From Manis javanica (lineage: Eukaryota; Chordata; Mammalia; Pholidota; Manidae), in contig NC_133174.1 in NCBI RefSeq assembly GCF_040802235.1, forward strand, positions 78,576,647 to 78,640,646: 64,000 bases of DNA, read 5' to 3'. This document shows positions 25,103-36,060 of this stretch, piece by piece (the stretch's first letter is position 1; the number at the start of each line of letters is the position of its first letter). Under the pieces are notes generated by a model. That model had not been told where the DNA came from. It saw only the letters and a program-made list of their open reading frames with translations, and did no database searches. The position numbers were made by a program, and so were the translations under genes.

Positions 25103-26640
25103 GTTCTAGAAATGAGGATGGGATACCATTGACTGGCACATCCCACTTGCTCCAGAAGCTGCAGCTGAGATCTTGAAATATCTCACAAAGCTCACAAAAG
25201 TAAGAATTCTTGTGGAGTTAGCCTCTATATGGCTCCCTGTAGGGTCCAGCCAACTGAGGGTGGTAAGACCTAACCTTGCCTTTTCCTTTCCACATTTAGA
25301 TTAGCAGAAGAAACCCTTCATACAATCTCATTTTTTGGGTATGAGTGACTCTTGAGGTTTTTGTTTTGAGTACTTTTGGTTTTCATTGATCCTTTCTCTT
25401 TCAGAAATAGTCATAGTCTTCCTTTGTCTGTGTCTTTTGTGTTATTTGTCATAAAAAGGAGAATGATATGGCAGAAAACAGGCATATGTCTCAGTTGCTG
25501 GAGCTGGCCTGACAGACCAGTGAGCTCAGAGTTCTCACTGGACAGGTGTCTGGACAAACTTTACTGTGTGGCACCAGTAAAAAACCAGATGAGATTCTGT
25601 TTCATCACATTTTATGTCCTGAGAGTTAGGCTTATAACCAGTGAGATATTTTCTCTATGTTTTTGTCTGCTAGGAGAGTGCAGATTGTCAAGTGTGTCTG
25701 GTGCCTAGCCATCAGGATAGGAAACCAAGGCACAAAGTGTACAAGCGACATTGTTTTTCCCACCATGCCAACCCTCTGGGGAGTTTCTCTTAAACAAAAG
25801 TGATGGATGGTCGCTTACAGCCACAGGCCCTAAAGGGCCTTTATTGCCTCTCCCTTCCTTGCCTTGTCAGTTAGGAAACTTCCATCCCAGTATCTCATGC
25901 CAGGTATCTCAGATTAGTGGGCCTGTAATTGGAGGCATCTCACTTTTGTGGGAAACCAGAGACATGAGTTTTCAAACACTATTTTTACTGCCTAGGGCCA
26001 CAGGGGTCTTTGCTTTCTCAGGCTATCTTTGGAGTGACTTGGGATCATGAGGGCTGCATCTTTTGTATCCATTCTGGGAATGCCCCTTGTGCTTGTGGTG
26101 AAAATATATCCTAAGACTGGAAAATTACCTCTGGGTCTCGCTATGGAAGGTTTATTGGATTTAGGGGCTGTTGGAATGGGTATACTCTTGGATATTCTAC
26201 TTTTCAAAGGCCAGATGATGGATCCTTTGATTTGGAAAAACTTTAATATTTGAAAGGACTTTTAGAGAACTCTCATCCTAAACACATATCCTATTGGCAC
26301 TATAGGAAAGTCAAATTGAAAGGACACAAAGGAACATTATGGCTAGCATTAGGGACTCGCTTAACAAAACTAAAGAACAGAAATCAGACTTAGAACAAAA
26401 GATAAAATCCACATTCACCATAAATCACCTTCTCTTATAACCCATTATACCTGCAAATCTCTGTCCCTAAGCCTCCAGATCTTTAGGACCTCTTGACCCC
26501 TACCTCAAATCCCAGTCCCCAAAATCCAGTTTTACCTCCTCCACAAATTCCTTTAATACCTGAAATTCCTCCAACTTCCCCAGAAAATCCCCTAAACAAC
26601 TAGCTACCCACCATAACATCCCTTTCTTTGCAAGAATTAC
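25103..26640 (+). pseudogene. Internal relic of the ancient class I ERV
   Basis: The sequence lies between two related LTR ends. Near 26490-26610 a translated stretch is rich in proline (PVLPPPQIP, PPTSPENPLNN), like the p12-type region of class I Gag. The rest has decayed beyond recognition, and no pol or env could be identified, so most of the interior appears to be deleted. Confidence 0.4.
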
Positions 26641-26659
26641 AAAGAGCACACAAACCAAG

Positions 26660-26810
26660 ATTGAACCATATAGGTTATTTATATAACATCAAATGAAATT
26701 TGCACTGCTTCTCTCTTGATAATCTGTCTTTTGTCAGTTTAATTCTCAGGCCCACTACAGAATCTAAGCAGGTAGAAGAAAAGTCTTTTCTCCCTATATG
26801 ATAAAAGATG
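26660..26810 (+). repeat. Ancient class I LTR, partial 3' copy
   Basis: AATCTGTCTTTTGTCAGTTTAA, followed by a purine-rich GCAGGTAGAAGAAAAGTC tract, parallels the U5 end of the LTR at 24537-25102. Only the 3' part is recognisable. Confidence 0.45.
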
Positions 26811-26878
26811 CGATACAGACAATTCATTGGTTTTAACACACATTTCAATCAATAGAGTACCAACTGATCACTTTATAC

Positions 26879-27382
26879 TGTAGGATCTGAAGAATCAAAA
26901 GTTAGCATAAGTACAGCCATCTTAAGGCCTAAATACCACCCCCTAACCCAGAAGAAGCAAAATCATTAGAATCTTGAAAAACAAGTTAGTTAGCCTGTGT
27001 CAATTGTAGTGCAATTGTAGTGACCTTTAGTTAGCCAACCGTAAATCAGTTAATCATACACGCCTAGCTTATCTTACTAGAACCACCCTAGACATTCCGT
27101 AGGTGATCTCATCTAATCAGACCCCAGGATGTGGCGCCAGCAAAAGATTTATGAGCCTATAGAAAAAAACCCTGTATTGTGATTATGGAAAATTTTACCC
27201 CTTTTGAAAATGCTATAAAACCTTCTGCCTTAGTGTGCTCGGGGTCCTCGTTGAGACCCGCTACGACGGGCAGACGTGGACCCCAGCTAGTTGGCTTCTG
27301 AATAAATTCCTCTTGCTTGTTGCATCAAGAAACGTCTTTGGTGAGTGATTTGGGGCGGCGCCTTCCTCAGGGGAATCCAACA
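26879..27382 (+). repeat. 5' LTR of gammaretroviral provirus
   Basis: The 504 bp LTR is bounded by TG...CA. U3 contains an 11 bp tandem pair (CAATTGTAGTG twice, near 27000-27023) that could act as an enhancer repeat. The TATA box is at 27214-27220 and AATAAA is at 27301-27306. The first roughly 370 bp are identical to the 3' LTR; all six differences fall in the R/U5 part (about 27250-27356). Confidence 0.95.
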
Positions 27383-27384
27383 TT

Positions 27385-27402
27385 TGGGGGCTCGTCCGGG
27401 AT
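27385..27402 (+). other. Primer-binding site, tRNA-Pro type
   Basis: TGGGGGCTCGTCCGGGAT lies 2 nt downstream of the LTR end and is complementary to the 3' end of tRNA-Pro. This is the usual primer of murine-type gammaretroviruses. Confidence 0.95.
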
Positions 27403-27855
27403 CGGTTGTCCACCCCGCTTCACTCCCGAAGTCGCTCTTGGAGGAAGAGGTAAGATTGGTGGCGCCTTGAGTTGTTGTTTGTGTTCTGTTTTCTGTTTCA
27501 GTGAGACCGGTCAGAGTTCTGAAGGGTACCCGTTGTCTGGCAGCCGTCTCAATCCCGTACAGGGGCTGTGACTGCGGTCGGTAGACGTACTAGAGCACCG
27601 CAGGCTGCAACCCTGGGGGACGCCTCAGGGAGGTTGGGGGGCCAGGGACGCCTGGTAGCCTCCCGTCTGTTTTTCCAGCAAACTGAACCTGATGAGATAG
27701 GGTTGATTTTTGGGCGCCGAGAATATCAACCCTCTGATTCCTTTCGGTTTCTGTTCGAGGCTCTGAAAAGAACCAAAAGCGGCCGCTGTGTGTCTAATCT
27801 GTGTGTGTCTTTGTTTTTTGTGTCCTTTACATGTCTAATTATTGTTATACTGACA
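27403..27855 (+). promoter_or_regulatory. Proviral leader with splice donor
   Basis: This untranslated leader contains a strong donor, GAAGAG|GTAAGA, with GT at 27450-27451. It is positioned to make the spliced env mRNA. In gammaretroviruses the part downstream of the donor also carries the packaging signal, which is inferred here. Its second half is open in the Gag frame (see the glyco-Gag entry). Confidence 0.75.
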
Positions 27856-29442
27856 ATGGGACAGACAGTGACGACCCCCCTTAGCCTGACACTAGATCAT
27901 TGGACGGAAGTTAGAGCGAGGGCACGTAACTTGTCAGTAAAAGTGAAAAAGGGACCATGGCAGACTTTCTGTTCCTCCGAATGGCCCACCTTCAACGTTG
28001 GGTGGCCCTCGGAGGGGACTTTTGATCTCCCCACTTTACTAGCAGTAAAAGCTATTGTTTTTCAGGATTCGTCTCAAGGACACCCGGATCAGCAACCCTA
28101 CATTGTAGTCTGGCAAGAGTTGGTGGAGAACCCACCACCCTGGGTAAAGCCCTGGGTGCAAAAGAAAATGGGCCCTCGAGTTTTAGCTGCCCAGACTCAA
28201 CCTCAGAAAAAAGAAAAAGAAACTACCAAAGTTTACCCTGATACTCAAGATTCGCTTATAATTGATGATCCCCCTCCCCCTCCTTACCCTCCTGCCCCCA
28301 CGGCACCCCCGGTGCCCCCGGCCCCAGCACCCCCAGCACCCCCAGCTCCGGCACCCTCAGTCCCTGATGCTGAGGCAGTAGGGCCGGCTCCGGGACCTGC
28401 CCAGGGCACCCGGCGCCGCCGAGGGGCCATCTTGGACCCACCGGGTATCTTTCCTCTCCGGTCTTATGGAGTTCTCATCCTTGGAGAAGAAGGGGAACCG
28501 CCTTTCCAACCTCTGCAATATTGGCCCTTCTCCTCTGCTGATTTGTATAATTGGAAAGCTAACCACCCGCCCTTTTCAGAGGAGCCACAGAAATTAACTG
28601 GTTTAGTAGAGTCTCTGATGTTTTCCCACCAGCCCACCTGGGATGACTGTCAGCAGCTTTTACAGGTGCTCTTCACCACGGAAGAGAGAGAGAGGATTCT
28701 CCTGGAGGCACGGAAGAATGTGCCTGGAACCGACGGACGGCCTTCGCAACTCCCTCATGACATAGAGAGGGGGTTCCCGTTGACTAGACCCAACTGGGAC
28801 TTTAATTCTCCAGAAGGTAGGGAGCGACTAACCATCTATCGTCAGGCTCTGGTGGCAGGTCTCCGTGGGGCCGCAAGACGCCCCACCAATTTGGCCAAGG
28901 TAAGAGAGGTCAGCCAGGGAGCCACTGAAGCACCTGCAGTATTCTTAGAACGCCTGATAGAAGCCTTCAGGCGGTATACTCCCTTTGATCCCACTTCTGA
29001 GGGGCATAGTGCTTCAGTGGCCCTTGCTTTTATCGGGCAATCGGCACCCGACATTAGGAAAAAACTTCAGAGATTGGAAGGCTTACAGGATTTGTCGCTG
29101 AAGGATTTAGTGAAAGAAGCAGAGAAAGTTTATCATAAGAGAGAGACTGAGGAAGAGAAAGAGTTAAGGAAAGAGAAGGAGAGGGAAAGTAAAGAAGAAA
29201 AGAGAGATAGAAAGCATGAGAGAAATTTAACAAAGATCTTGGCCGCAATAGTAGAAAGTAAGGGACGACCGCCCTCTAGTGGTAAAAGTAGTAAGGCAGG
29301 GTCCCTGGGCAACCGACCTCCTTTAGATAAAGATCAGTGTGCGTACTGCAAGGAAAAGGGGCACTGGGTGAAAGAATGCCCTAAGAAACCACCACGGGGA
29401 CCTCCGAAGAAAGTGTTGTCCCTGCTAGAAGATGAAGATTAG
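27613..29442 (+). CDS. gag: Putative glyco-Gag (CUG-initiated N-terminal extension of Gag)
   Basis: The Gag frame is open upstream of the Gag ATG back to 27523, with no ATG. A CTG at 27613 in good context (A at -3, G at +4) would add 81 residues, close to the length of the extension in murine leukaemia viruses. The extension begins Leu-Gly-Asp. Just before the Gag methionine it has a hydrophobic stretch ([17 protein letters not shown]) suited to a type II membrane anchor. In known viruses glyco-Gag is a membrane-inserted accessory protein that aids release and counters host restriction. Initiation at this CTG is inferred and not demonstrated; a GTG at 27568 is another in-frame near-cognate codon. 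Confidence 0.6.
   Translation: MGDASGRLGGQGRLVASRLFFQQTEPDEIGLIFGRREYQPSDSFRFLFEALKRTKSGRCVSNLCVSLFFVSFTCLIIVILTMGQTVTTPLSLTLDHWTEVRARARNLSVKVKKGPWQTFCSSEWPTFNVGWPSEGTFDLPTLLAVKAIVFQDSSQGHPDQQPYIVVWQELVENPPPWVKPWVQKKMGPRVLAAQTQPQKKEKETTKVYPDTQDSLIIDDPPPPPYPPAPTAPPVPPAPAPPAPPAPAPSVPDAEAVGPAPGPAQGTRRRRGAILDPPGIFPLRSYGVLILGEEGEPPFQPLQYWPFSSADLYNWKANHPPFSEEPQKLTGLVESLMFSHQPTWDDCQQLLQVLFTTEERERILLEARKNVPGTDGRPSQLPHDIERGFPLTRPNWDFNSPEGRERLTIYRQALVAGLRGAARRPTNLAKVREVSQGATEAPAVFLERLIEAFRRYTPFDPTSEGHSASVALAFIGQSAPDIRKKLQRLEGLQDLSLKDLVKEAEKVYHKRETEEEKELRKEKERESKEEKRDRKHERNLTKILAAIVESKGRPPSSGKSSKAGSLGNRPPLDKDQCAYCKEKGHWVKECPKKPPRGPPKKVLSLLEDED
27856..29442 (+). CDS. gag: Gammaretroviral Gag polyprotein, intact, 528 aa
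   Basis: The frame runs from an ATG ([10 protein letters not shown], an N-myristoylation glycine) to a UAG at 29440. Domains in order are matrix, a proline-rich p12 region with a PPPY late-domain motif near residue 140, and capsid starting near PLRSYG. The capsid major homology region is near residues 350-370 and is followed by a long charged Glu/Lys/Arg assembly helix. Nucleocapsid has a single CX2CX4HX4C zinc knuckle ([14 protein letters not shown]). Length is normal for the genus and I see no defect. The UAG is followed by G, and the same frame continues into protease, as for read-through suppression. Confidence 0.95.
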   Translation: MGQTVTTPLSLTLDHWTEVRARARNLSVKVKKGPWQTFCSSEWPTFNVGWPSEGTFDLPTLLAVKAIVFQDSSQGHPDQQPYIVVWQELVENPPPWVKPWVQKKMGPRVLAAQTQPQKKEKETTKVYPDTQDSLIIDDPPPPPYPPAPTAPPVPPAPAPPAPPAPAPSVPDAEAVGPAPGPAQGTRRRRGAILDPPGIFPLRSYGVLILGEEGEPPFQPLQYWPFSSADLYNWKANHPPFSEEPQKLTGLVESLMFSHQPTWDDCQQLLQVLFTTEERERILLEARKNVPGTDGRPSQLPHDIERGFPLTRPNWDFNSPEGRERLTIYRQALVAGLRGAARRPTNLAKVREVSQGATEAPAVFLERLIEAFRRYTPFDPTSEGHSASVALAFIGQSAPDIRKKLQRLEGLQDLSLKDLVKEAEKVYHKRETEEEKELRKEKERESKEEKRDRKHERNLTKILAAIVESKGRPPSSGKSSKAGSLGNRPPLDKDQCAYCKEKGHWVKECPKKPPRGPPKKVLSLLEDED

Positions 29443-29844
29443 GGAAGACGGGGCTCGGAGCCCCTCCCCGAGCCTAGGGTAACTCTGAAAGTGGAGGGGC
29501 AACCTGTTGAGTTTCTGGTAGATACCAGTGCTCAACATTCAGTACTGACCCAAGCTAGAGGCCCCCTTTCTAGTAAAAAGTCTTGGGTGTTCGGGGCCAC
29601 GGGTCAGAAACAATATGCATGGACTACCCAAAGAACAGTAGACTTAGGAGTGGGACAAGTAAACCACTCATTCCTTGTTATACCGGAATGCCCTACACCC
29701 TTGTTGGGAAGAGACATCTTGACCAAAGTCGGGGCCCAAATATCCTTTCAGACTGAAGATACCCAAGTAACTGACAGAAAAAAAGAGACCCTTGGGCCTA
29801 AGCATCCTGTCCATAAAGTTAGAAGACGAGTACTGCCTTTTTAA
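29443..29844 (+). pseudogene. pro: Retroviral protease (pro), active-site change and frameshift
   Basis: The frame is continuous with Gag across the UAG. The aspartic protease active site reads LVDTSAQHS, so the invariant glycine of the D-T-G triad is serine (GGT to AGT would explain it). The flap and the C-terminal LLGRDIL motif are present. The frame leaves the pol reading near 29770-29830 and stops at 29842. The continuation into RT is in another frame, so a small indel separates them. The protease is probably inactive. Confidence 0.88.
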
Positions 29845-32800
29845 AAAACCAGAACCCTCCCGAGTTAATCAGAGGTGGCTCAACCAGTTTCCAGGGGCCT
29901 GGGCAGAAACGGCAGGTATGGGACTTGCTGTAAACCAGCCCCCGGTAGTCATAGAATTGAAAGCCTCAGCCTCACCAGTAACTGTGAGACAATATCCAAT
30001 GAGTAAAGAAGCCAGAGATGGGATTAGGTCCCATATCCAGAGGCTCATAGAGCAGAGGATATTAGTAAAATGTAAATCCCCATGGAACACTCCCTTGCTG
30101 CCTGTAAAGAAGGCGGGAACAGGAGATTATCGACCAGTGCAAGATTTAAGAGAAGTTAATAAGAGAACACAGGACATTCATCCCACTGTGCCGAATCCTT
30201 ACAACCTGCTAAGCTCTCTGGCCCCAGAAAACACTTGGTACACAGTCTTAGATTTAAAAGATGCCTTCTTTTGTTTGTGCCTGCATCAGAGTAGCCAACC
30301 GCTGTTTGCCTTTGAGTGGAAAGACCCCTCCACAGGAACTACTGGACAATTGACCTGGACTCGCTTGCCACAAGGATTCAAGAATTCACCTACCCTCTTC
30401 GACGAGGCTTTACACCAGGACTTGGCCTTTTACCGAGCCTCCAACCCGCAGGTAACCTTGTTACAATATATTGATGACTTACTGATAGCCGTTCCTACAC
30501 AGGAAGTCTGCCAAGCGGCTACTGAAGCCCTTTTGACTGAACTTGCTAGGCTGGGGTATAGAGCATCTGCCAAAAAGGCACAGATCTGCCAACAACAAGT
30601 GACTTATTTAGGGTATTCCCTGAGAGAAGGGAAAAGGTGGCTTACTGAAGCCCGGAAGCAGACTGTGACGCAGATCCCGGTCCCTACTACTCCGCGCCAA
30701 GTCCGCGAATTTCTGGGAACAGCAGGGTTCTGCAGATTATGGATACTCGGATATGCCACCTTAGCTGCCCCCCTGTACCCCCTGACCAAAGGGGCAGCCC
30801 CGTTTGTTTGGGGAGCTCAACAGCAACAGGCCTTTGATGAGATCAAGAAGGCCCTCCTGTCGGCACCTGCTCTGGCCCTCCCAGATGTATCTAAGCCGTT
30901 CGTCCTTTTTGTGGATGAACGGAGTGGAGTAGCTCGGGTAGTGTTGACCCAACAATGGGGACCTTGGAAGAGACCTGTCGCCTATTTGTCAAAAAAATTA
31001 GACCCAGTAAGTAGTGGATGGCCTGCCTGTTTGAGAGTAGTGGCGGCTGTGGCCCTCCTAGTTAAAGATTCTGACAAACTGACACTGGGACAGAAACTTA
31101 CTGTGGTTGCTCCACATGCGTTGGAGAGTGTAATTCGGCAGCCACCCGAGAGATGGATGTCGAATGCCAGAATGACTCACTACCAAACCTTACTCCTGAA
31201 TCGTGATCGAGTAGAGTTTGCCCCCCCTGCCATCCTAAACCCGGCCACTCTGCTCCCCGAGTTGGGGAAAGAAGTGCTTCATACCTGCCAGGAAATCCTG
31301 GCTGAAGAGACAGGAACCCGCCAGGACTTGCAAGACCAGCCCTTAAGGGGAACAGGACTCCTGACTTGGTATACGGACGGGAGCAGTTACATCATGGATA
31401 GTAAAAGAATGGCTGGAGCTGCAGTAGTAGATGATGACCGAGTTGTATGGGCCAGTGGACTCCCAACGGGCACCTCTGCACAGTGAGCAGAACTCATCGC
31501 CCTGACTCAGGCCCTAAGGATGGCAGAAGGTAAGAGACTTAACGTCTACACTGACAGCAGATACGCCTTTGCCACTGCTCATATACACGGGGCTATTTAT
31601 AGACAGAGAGGGCTGTTAACTTCTGCCGGGAGAGATGTTAAAAACAAACAAGAAATTTTAGATTTTCTAGAAGCCATCCATAGGCCTAAAGAAGTAGCAA
31701 TAATACATTGCCCTGGACACCAGAAAAATGACTCTCCAATAGCTCGAGGAAACCGGAGAGCAGACCAAGCCGCAAAGCAAGCGGCTCAGGGAATGAACAT
31801 TTTGCCCCTCCAAGTGTGTCCGGAAGCCATTCACATCAAGAGCTTCCAGTACACACCTGAAGATGTCATTTGTATAGACAAATTAGGGTTCAAAAATTCT
31901 TTGCCCCAAGAGATATACAAGTCTGAAAAAGGGAAAGTTGTCCTGCACCAGAGAGAGGCAGCAGAATACTTAAGGCAATTACATCAACTGACACATTTGG
32001 GAGCAAAAAACCTAAAGGCCTTAGTTCGAGACTCCCCTTATCATGTTATTAAATTAGGAAAATTAGCTGATGAGATTGTAAAAAATTGTGTTCCCTGTCA
32101 ATTAGTAAACGTGTGCAAAAATCAAGCAATATCCGGGAAAAGACTTCGAGGAGATCGCCCAGGAGCTTATTGGGAAGTTGACTTCACTGAAATTAAGCCT
32201 GCCAAGTATAGATATAAGTACCTTCTAGTTTTTCTAGACACATTTTCAGGATGGACAGAGGCGTTCCCCACCAAAACTGAGACAGCTCAGACGGTGTCTA
32301 AAAAGATCCTTGAAGAAATATTTCCCAGGTTTGGAATCCCAAAGGTAATCGGCTCCGACAACGGCCCTGCTTTTGTTGCCCAGGTAAGTCAGGGATTGGC
32401 CAAGATCCTGGGGACGGACTGGAAATTGCATTGTGCATACAGGCCCCAGAGCTCAGGACAGGTAGAAAGGATGAACAGAACTCTAAAAGAGACCTTGACT
32501 AAATTGTCCATAGAGACTGGCTTATGTGATTGGTTAGTCCTCCTTCCCTTCGCCCTATTTAGAGTCAGGAACACTCCCGGCCGCTTTGGACTAACGCCTT
32601 TTGAAATAATGTTTGGGGCCCCAGCTCCACTTCAGTCAGCACATCTTCATGTATTCCCTGAGTGTGCAACTAATAAGTTTTTGCTTGAAAGGTTACGAGC
32701 CTTGGAGGCTGTGCAGAAAGAGGTGTGGGCCTCCATCAAGGAAGCCTATCGGCCAGAGAAACTCTCAGTGCCTCACCAGTTCCAGGTGGGAGACCCTGTC

Positions 32801-33067
32801 TATGTAAGAAGGCACCGGACAGGAAACCTCGAGCCACGGTGGAAGGGGCCTTTCGTTGTCCTCCTGACTACTCCCACAGCTGTAAAAGTGGACGGCGTCT
32901 CTTCCTGGATACACGCTTCACATCTAAAGAAGGCACCCCCGGACCCAGACTGGCGAGTAACTCGGACTGATAACCCCCTTAAGCTTCGCTTGTGTAAAAA
33001 GAATTATGCTGTTAGTAATTCTGATGTTTCTGCTACCTCCAACCCACCAGAACCCTTACCCTCATGA
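29792..33067 (+). pseudogene. pol: Gammaretroviral pol: RT, RNase H, integrase; one internal stop
   Basis: One frame holds the whole of RT-RNase H-integrase. RT begins near LEDEYCLF and shows LPQGFKNSP near 30368 and the catalytic YIDD near 30468 (isoleucine where gammaretroviruses usually have valine). RNase H begins at YTDGSS (31372). A TGA at 31484 interrupts it; a CGA to TGA change would explain this. The frame resumes immediately with TDSRYAFA. Integrase has the HHCC zinc finger (HQLTH...CVPC) and all three catalytic residues (VDFT, SDNGPAF, GQVERMN). The GPF-type C-terminal domain follows. It overlaps env by about 60 nt, as usual. Confidence 0.92.
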
Positions 33068-34859
33068 GCCCAGGTTACTGACATGGCAAATCATTACCCC
33101 AGCTTCCCGCCAAATAGTAGTCCAGATAGCAGGACAACACCCTAAGGGAACCTGGTGGCCTACCCTCACTGTAGACGTATGCACTCTTTTCAAGCAAGAC
33201 CCTAGGTATGAGGACACAGTTGGAGTACCCGGATGTAGCACTCGGGATTATATAGTGCATTGGGGCTCTGGGACTATGAAAGAAATTCAAAGTGCCTGCT
33301 TTTATGTATGCCCGGCCCCCTCAACTGATGCCGAGGTCTCACAATGTGGAGGGCAGACAGATTTTTTCTGTAAGAATTGGAGTTGTGAACAGACAGAGAC
33401 ATGCCATTGGCTGACAGGAAGCGCAGGGAGACCCCCTCCAGGCCTTATAAAAATCCAACGAGGTGCCACTCATGCCCAGTGCAAGACTCATCCCACCTGC
33501 AATCTCATTGATATCTCCTTCACAGATGCAGGAAAAAGGGCAGCAAACTGGGAAAAGGGGCTTACTTGGGGACTAAGACTGTACCAGAGTGGGTATGACA
33601 ATGGAGTCTTATTTATGCTCAGGCTAAAAGTAGAAACTCTCCCGGCTATCCCAGTGGGACCCAACACTGTCCTGCAGGACCGGCCGCGTCTCCCAGCCCC
33701 GGCCCCCGAGCAGACCCCAGCCCCTCCTGTAGACTCTACCGCCGCTCCCTCTGTTTCCACTCCTGGTCAAGTTGCCCCTTTCCCTAGCACAGGACGACGC
33801 CTCCTTAACCTCCTTGAAGGAGCTTTTCAGGCCTTAAACACCACCAATCCTAAAACTACTGAATCCTGTTGGTTGTGTTCCTCTTCTGGGCCGCCTTATT
33901 ATGAAGGATTAGGATTGTTAGGCAATTTTAATAAAACAACCCGTCACGAGATCTGTAGCTGGGGAAGCCACCGGAAACTAACTCTAACTGAAGTAACTGG
34001 AAAAGGAAAATGTTTAGGTACAGTCCCCCCCACCCATAAAGCCTTGTGTAATGAAACCGTAGCTATAACCCCCTCAGGTAAAAATGAGTAGCTAGTCCCT
34101 CCCCCCGAGGGATGGTGGGCTTGTAATACTGGAGTGACCCCATGTGTCTCTACTTCTGCCTTCAATTCCTCTCGCAATTTCTGTATTATGGTTCAGCTAG
34201 TACCCAGGTTAATGTATCATGATGATCTCTCATTCGTAACTGAATTTGAACCTAGGCATAGATATAAAAGAGAGCCGGTCTCGCTGACCTTAGCCGTGTT
34301 GTTAGGGATAGGAGTTGCAGCCGGAGTGGGAACGGGGGCAGCCGCTATTGTTCAAGGGAACCAGCATTATGAAGGACTATGGACTGCTATTGATGAAGAC
34401 CTAAAAACAATAGAGCAATCCATTACAAAACTTGAAGAATCTCTAACTTCCCTCTCTGAGGTAGTCTTACAGAATAGACGAGGGCTGGATCTACTGTTCC
34501 TAAAAGAAGGAGGACTGTGTGCAGCTTTAAGAGAAGAATGCTGCTTTTATGCAGATCATTCCGGGATAGTAAGAGATTCAATGTCAAAACTTAGAGAGAG
34601 GCTAGATCAGAGGAAGAGGGAGCGAGAAGCAGGCCAAGGACTGTTTGAATCTTGGTTCACCAGGTCCCCGTGGTTTACAACCCTGATATCCACTCTGGCT
34701 GGGCCCCTACTCATCCTTGTGTTGCTTCTAACTTTGGGACCCTGCATGTTAAACCGGTTAATAACTTTTGTTAGAGAAAGAGTGAGTGCCGTTCATGTAC
34801 TAATGTTGAAGCAACAATACCACTCACTCAACTCACAAGAAGATACAAACATTCCATGA
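33006..34859 (+). pseudogene. env: Gammaretroviral Env (SU-TM), one in-frame stop
   Basis: A short hydrophobic signal (MLLVILMFLL) leads into SU. A PHE triplet (residues 19-21) lies near the mature N-terminus, about where leukaemia viruses have a conserved Pro-His. SU has a proline-rich hinge (about residues 228-255) and the CWLC isomerase-type motif near residue 287. A TAG at 34089-34091 (codon 362) breaks the frame. Downstream, still in frame, are the furin site RYKR (34260-34271), the fusion peptide, the [10 protein letters not shown] helix, a CX6CC loop near 34516-34545, a membrane anchor and a cytoplasmic tail. No other break is visible. Expression beyond the stop would need read-through. 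Confidence 0.92.
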
Positions 34860-34871
34860 TTGGAATGCCCC

Positions 34872-34890
34872 AAAAAGAGAAGTGGGGAAA
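34872..34890 (+). other. Polypurine tract
   Basis: The purine-only run AAAAAGAGAAGTGGGGAAA (a single T aside) lies directly before the TG of the 3' LTR, where plus-strand DNA priming occurs. Confidence 0.85.
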
Positions 34891-35394
34891 TGTAGGATCT
34901 GAAGAATCAAAAGTTAGCATAAGTACAGCCATCTTAAGGCCTAAATACCACCCCCTAACCCAGAAGAAGCAAAATCATTAGAATCTTGAAAAACAAGTTA
35001 GTTAGCCTGTGTCAATTGTAGTGCAATTGTAGTGACCTTTAGTTAGCCAACCGTAAATCAGTTAATCATACACGCCTAGCTTATCTTACTAGAACCACCC
35101 TAGACATTCCGTAGGTGATCTCATCTAATCAGACCCCAGGATGTGGCGCCAGCAAAAGATTTATGAGCCTATAGAAAAAAACCCTGTATTGTGATTATGG
35201 AAAATTTTACCCCTTTTGAAAATGCTATAAAACCTTCTGCCTTAGTGTGCTCGGGGTCCTCATTGAGACCCGCTGCGACGGGCTGACTTGGACCCCAACT
35301 AGTTGGCTTCTGAATAAATTCCTCTTGCTTGTTGCATCAAGAAACGTCTTTGGTGAGTGATTTGGGGTGGCGCCTTCCTCAGGGGAATCCAACA
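34891..35394 (+). repeat. 3' LTR of gammaretroviral provirus
   Basis: This 504 bp copy has TATA at 35226-35232 and AATAAA at 35313-35318. It differs from the 5' LTR by about six substitutions, all in the last third. The 3' flank starts CAGCTACC, which does not repeat the 5' flank. Confidence 0.95.
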
Positions 35395-35749
35395 CAGCTA
35401 CCTTTAAAAATAAGATCATCTGAGGCTGCAGGCAATCCTCTTCAGATATTTTTCACTGTTTAGTCAAAGACTAAATTAAGGGGTATAGTTAATTTCCTAA
35501 ACCCAGGAAGGATCCCCAAAAGTTTTCTGAAAAGTTTAGGCCTATGAACTGAGTTGCCGTATTTTTATCAACTTGTTCACATGCTGGTAGGATCTGGTGG
35601 TGCCCCCAAATGGATGAAAGAAACAAAATGGCATAACACAAAACATGATATTCAAGATCCTCAATCTTCCACATAGTCTTCTTATGGACCAGGAAAACTT
35701 CACAAAATAGCAACTGATCCTTTAAAAGTCATTCTAGAGTCTTCCCTGC
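35395..35749. other. Spacer between two proviruses
   Basis: This is 355 bp of sequence with no recognised gene or repeat. Confidence 0.5.
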
Positions 35750-36060
35750 TGTGGGTAAAATTGCAGTATTTCCAGAATTTCTCGCCTGGCCTTAGTGCAT
35801 CTCCGTATCAATAGGTGTTTCCAAGGGATGGAGAGAAGTAGGCCATCTCCATATCAATAGGTGATTATAAGGGTGAGCTAGGGCTTAACAGAACAAGAGA
35901 GGTTGGGTGGGGGCTACAGTGGGTACTCCTTAGGGATGGTGGGGAAATACCCAGAACACCCTCTGTGGATGGTGGGGAGGCCCCAGTCTCTGCAGCAGTA
36001 GAGTATGCACCTTCATCTGGGAGCCCCCTATCAGAGGGGATTCCAATTGGGGAGCCCTTA
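35750..36060 (+). repeat. 5' LTR of ERV-L-like provirus (approximate 3' end)
   Basis: It begins TGTGGGTAAAATTGC and aligns with 41384 onward over at least 120 bp with many differences. An internal duplication is visible: ATCTCCGTATCAATAGGTG (about 35801) and ATCTCCATATCAATAGGTG (about 35846). The U5 end and primer site could not be fixed. Confidence 0.55.

Larger units (their letters stand above)
26879..35394 (+). mobile_element. Young gammaretrovirus-type endogenous provirus (tRNA-Pro)
   Basis: It is a complete LTR-PBS-gag-pro-pol-env-PPT-LTR structure. The two LTRs are each 504 bp and differ by about 6 substitutions. The primer site is an exact 18 nt tRNA-Pro type. Gag is open, and pro shares its frame across a UAG, as in gammaretroviral read-through. 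Pol has one frameshift and one stop, and env has one stop. Gene order, CWLC and CX6CC env motifs and the single Gag zinc knuckle identify a gammaretrovirus. I see no matching target-site duplication (flanks ATAC versus CAGC). Confidence 0.95.

Noticed and set aside
26047..26253. Small + strand frame with hydrophobic content inside the MER4-like relic
   Set aside because: It is 68 codons with no family motif, and it lies in a decayed proviral interior.
27568..27570. GTG at 27568 as the start of the extended Gag
   Set aside because: GTG is a poor eukaryotic start. The CTG at 27613 has better context and gives an extension of about the length known for glyco-Gag.
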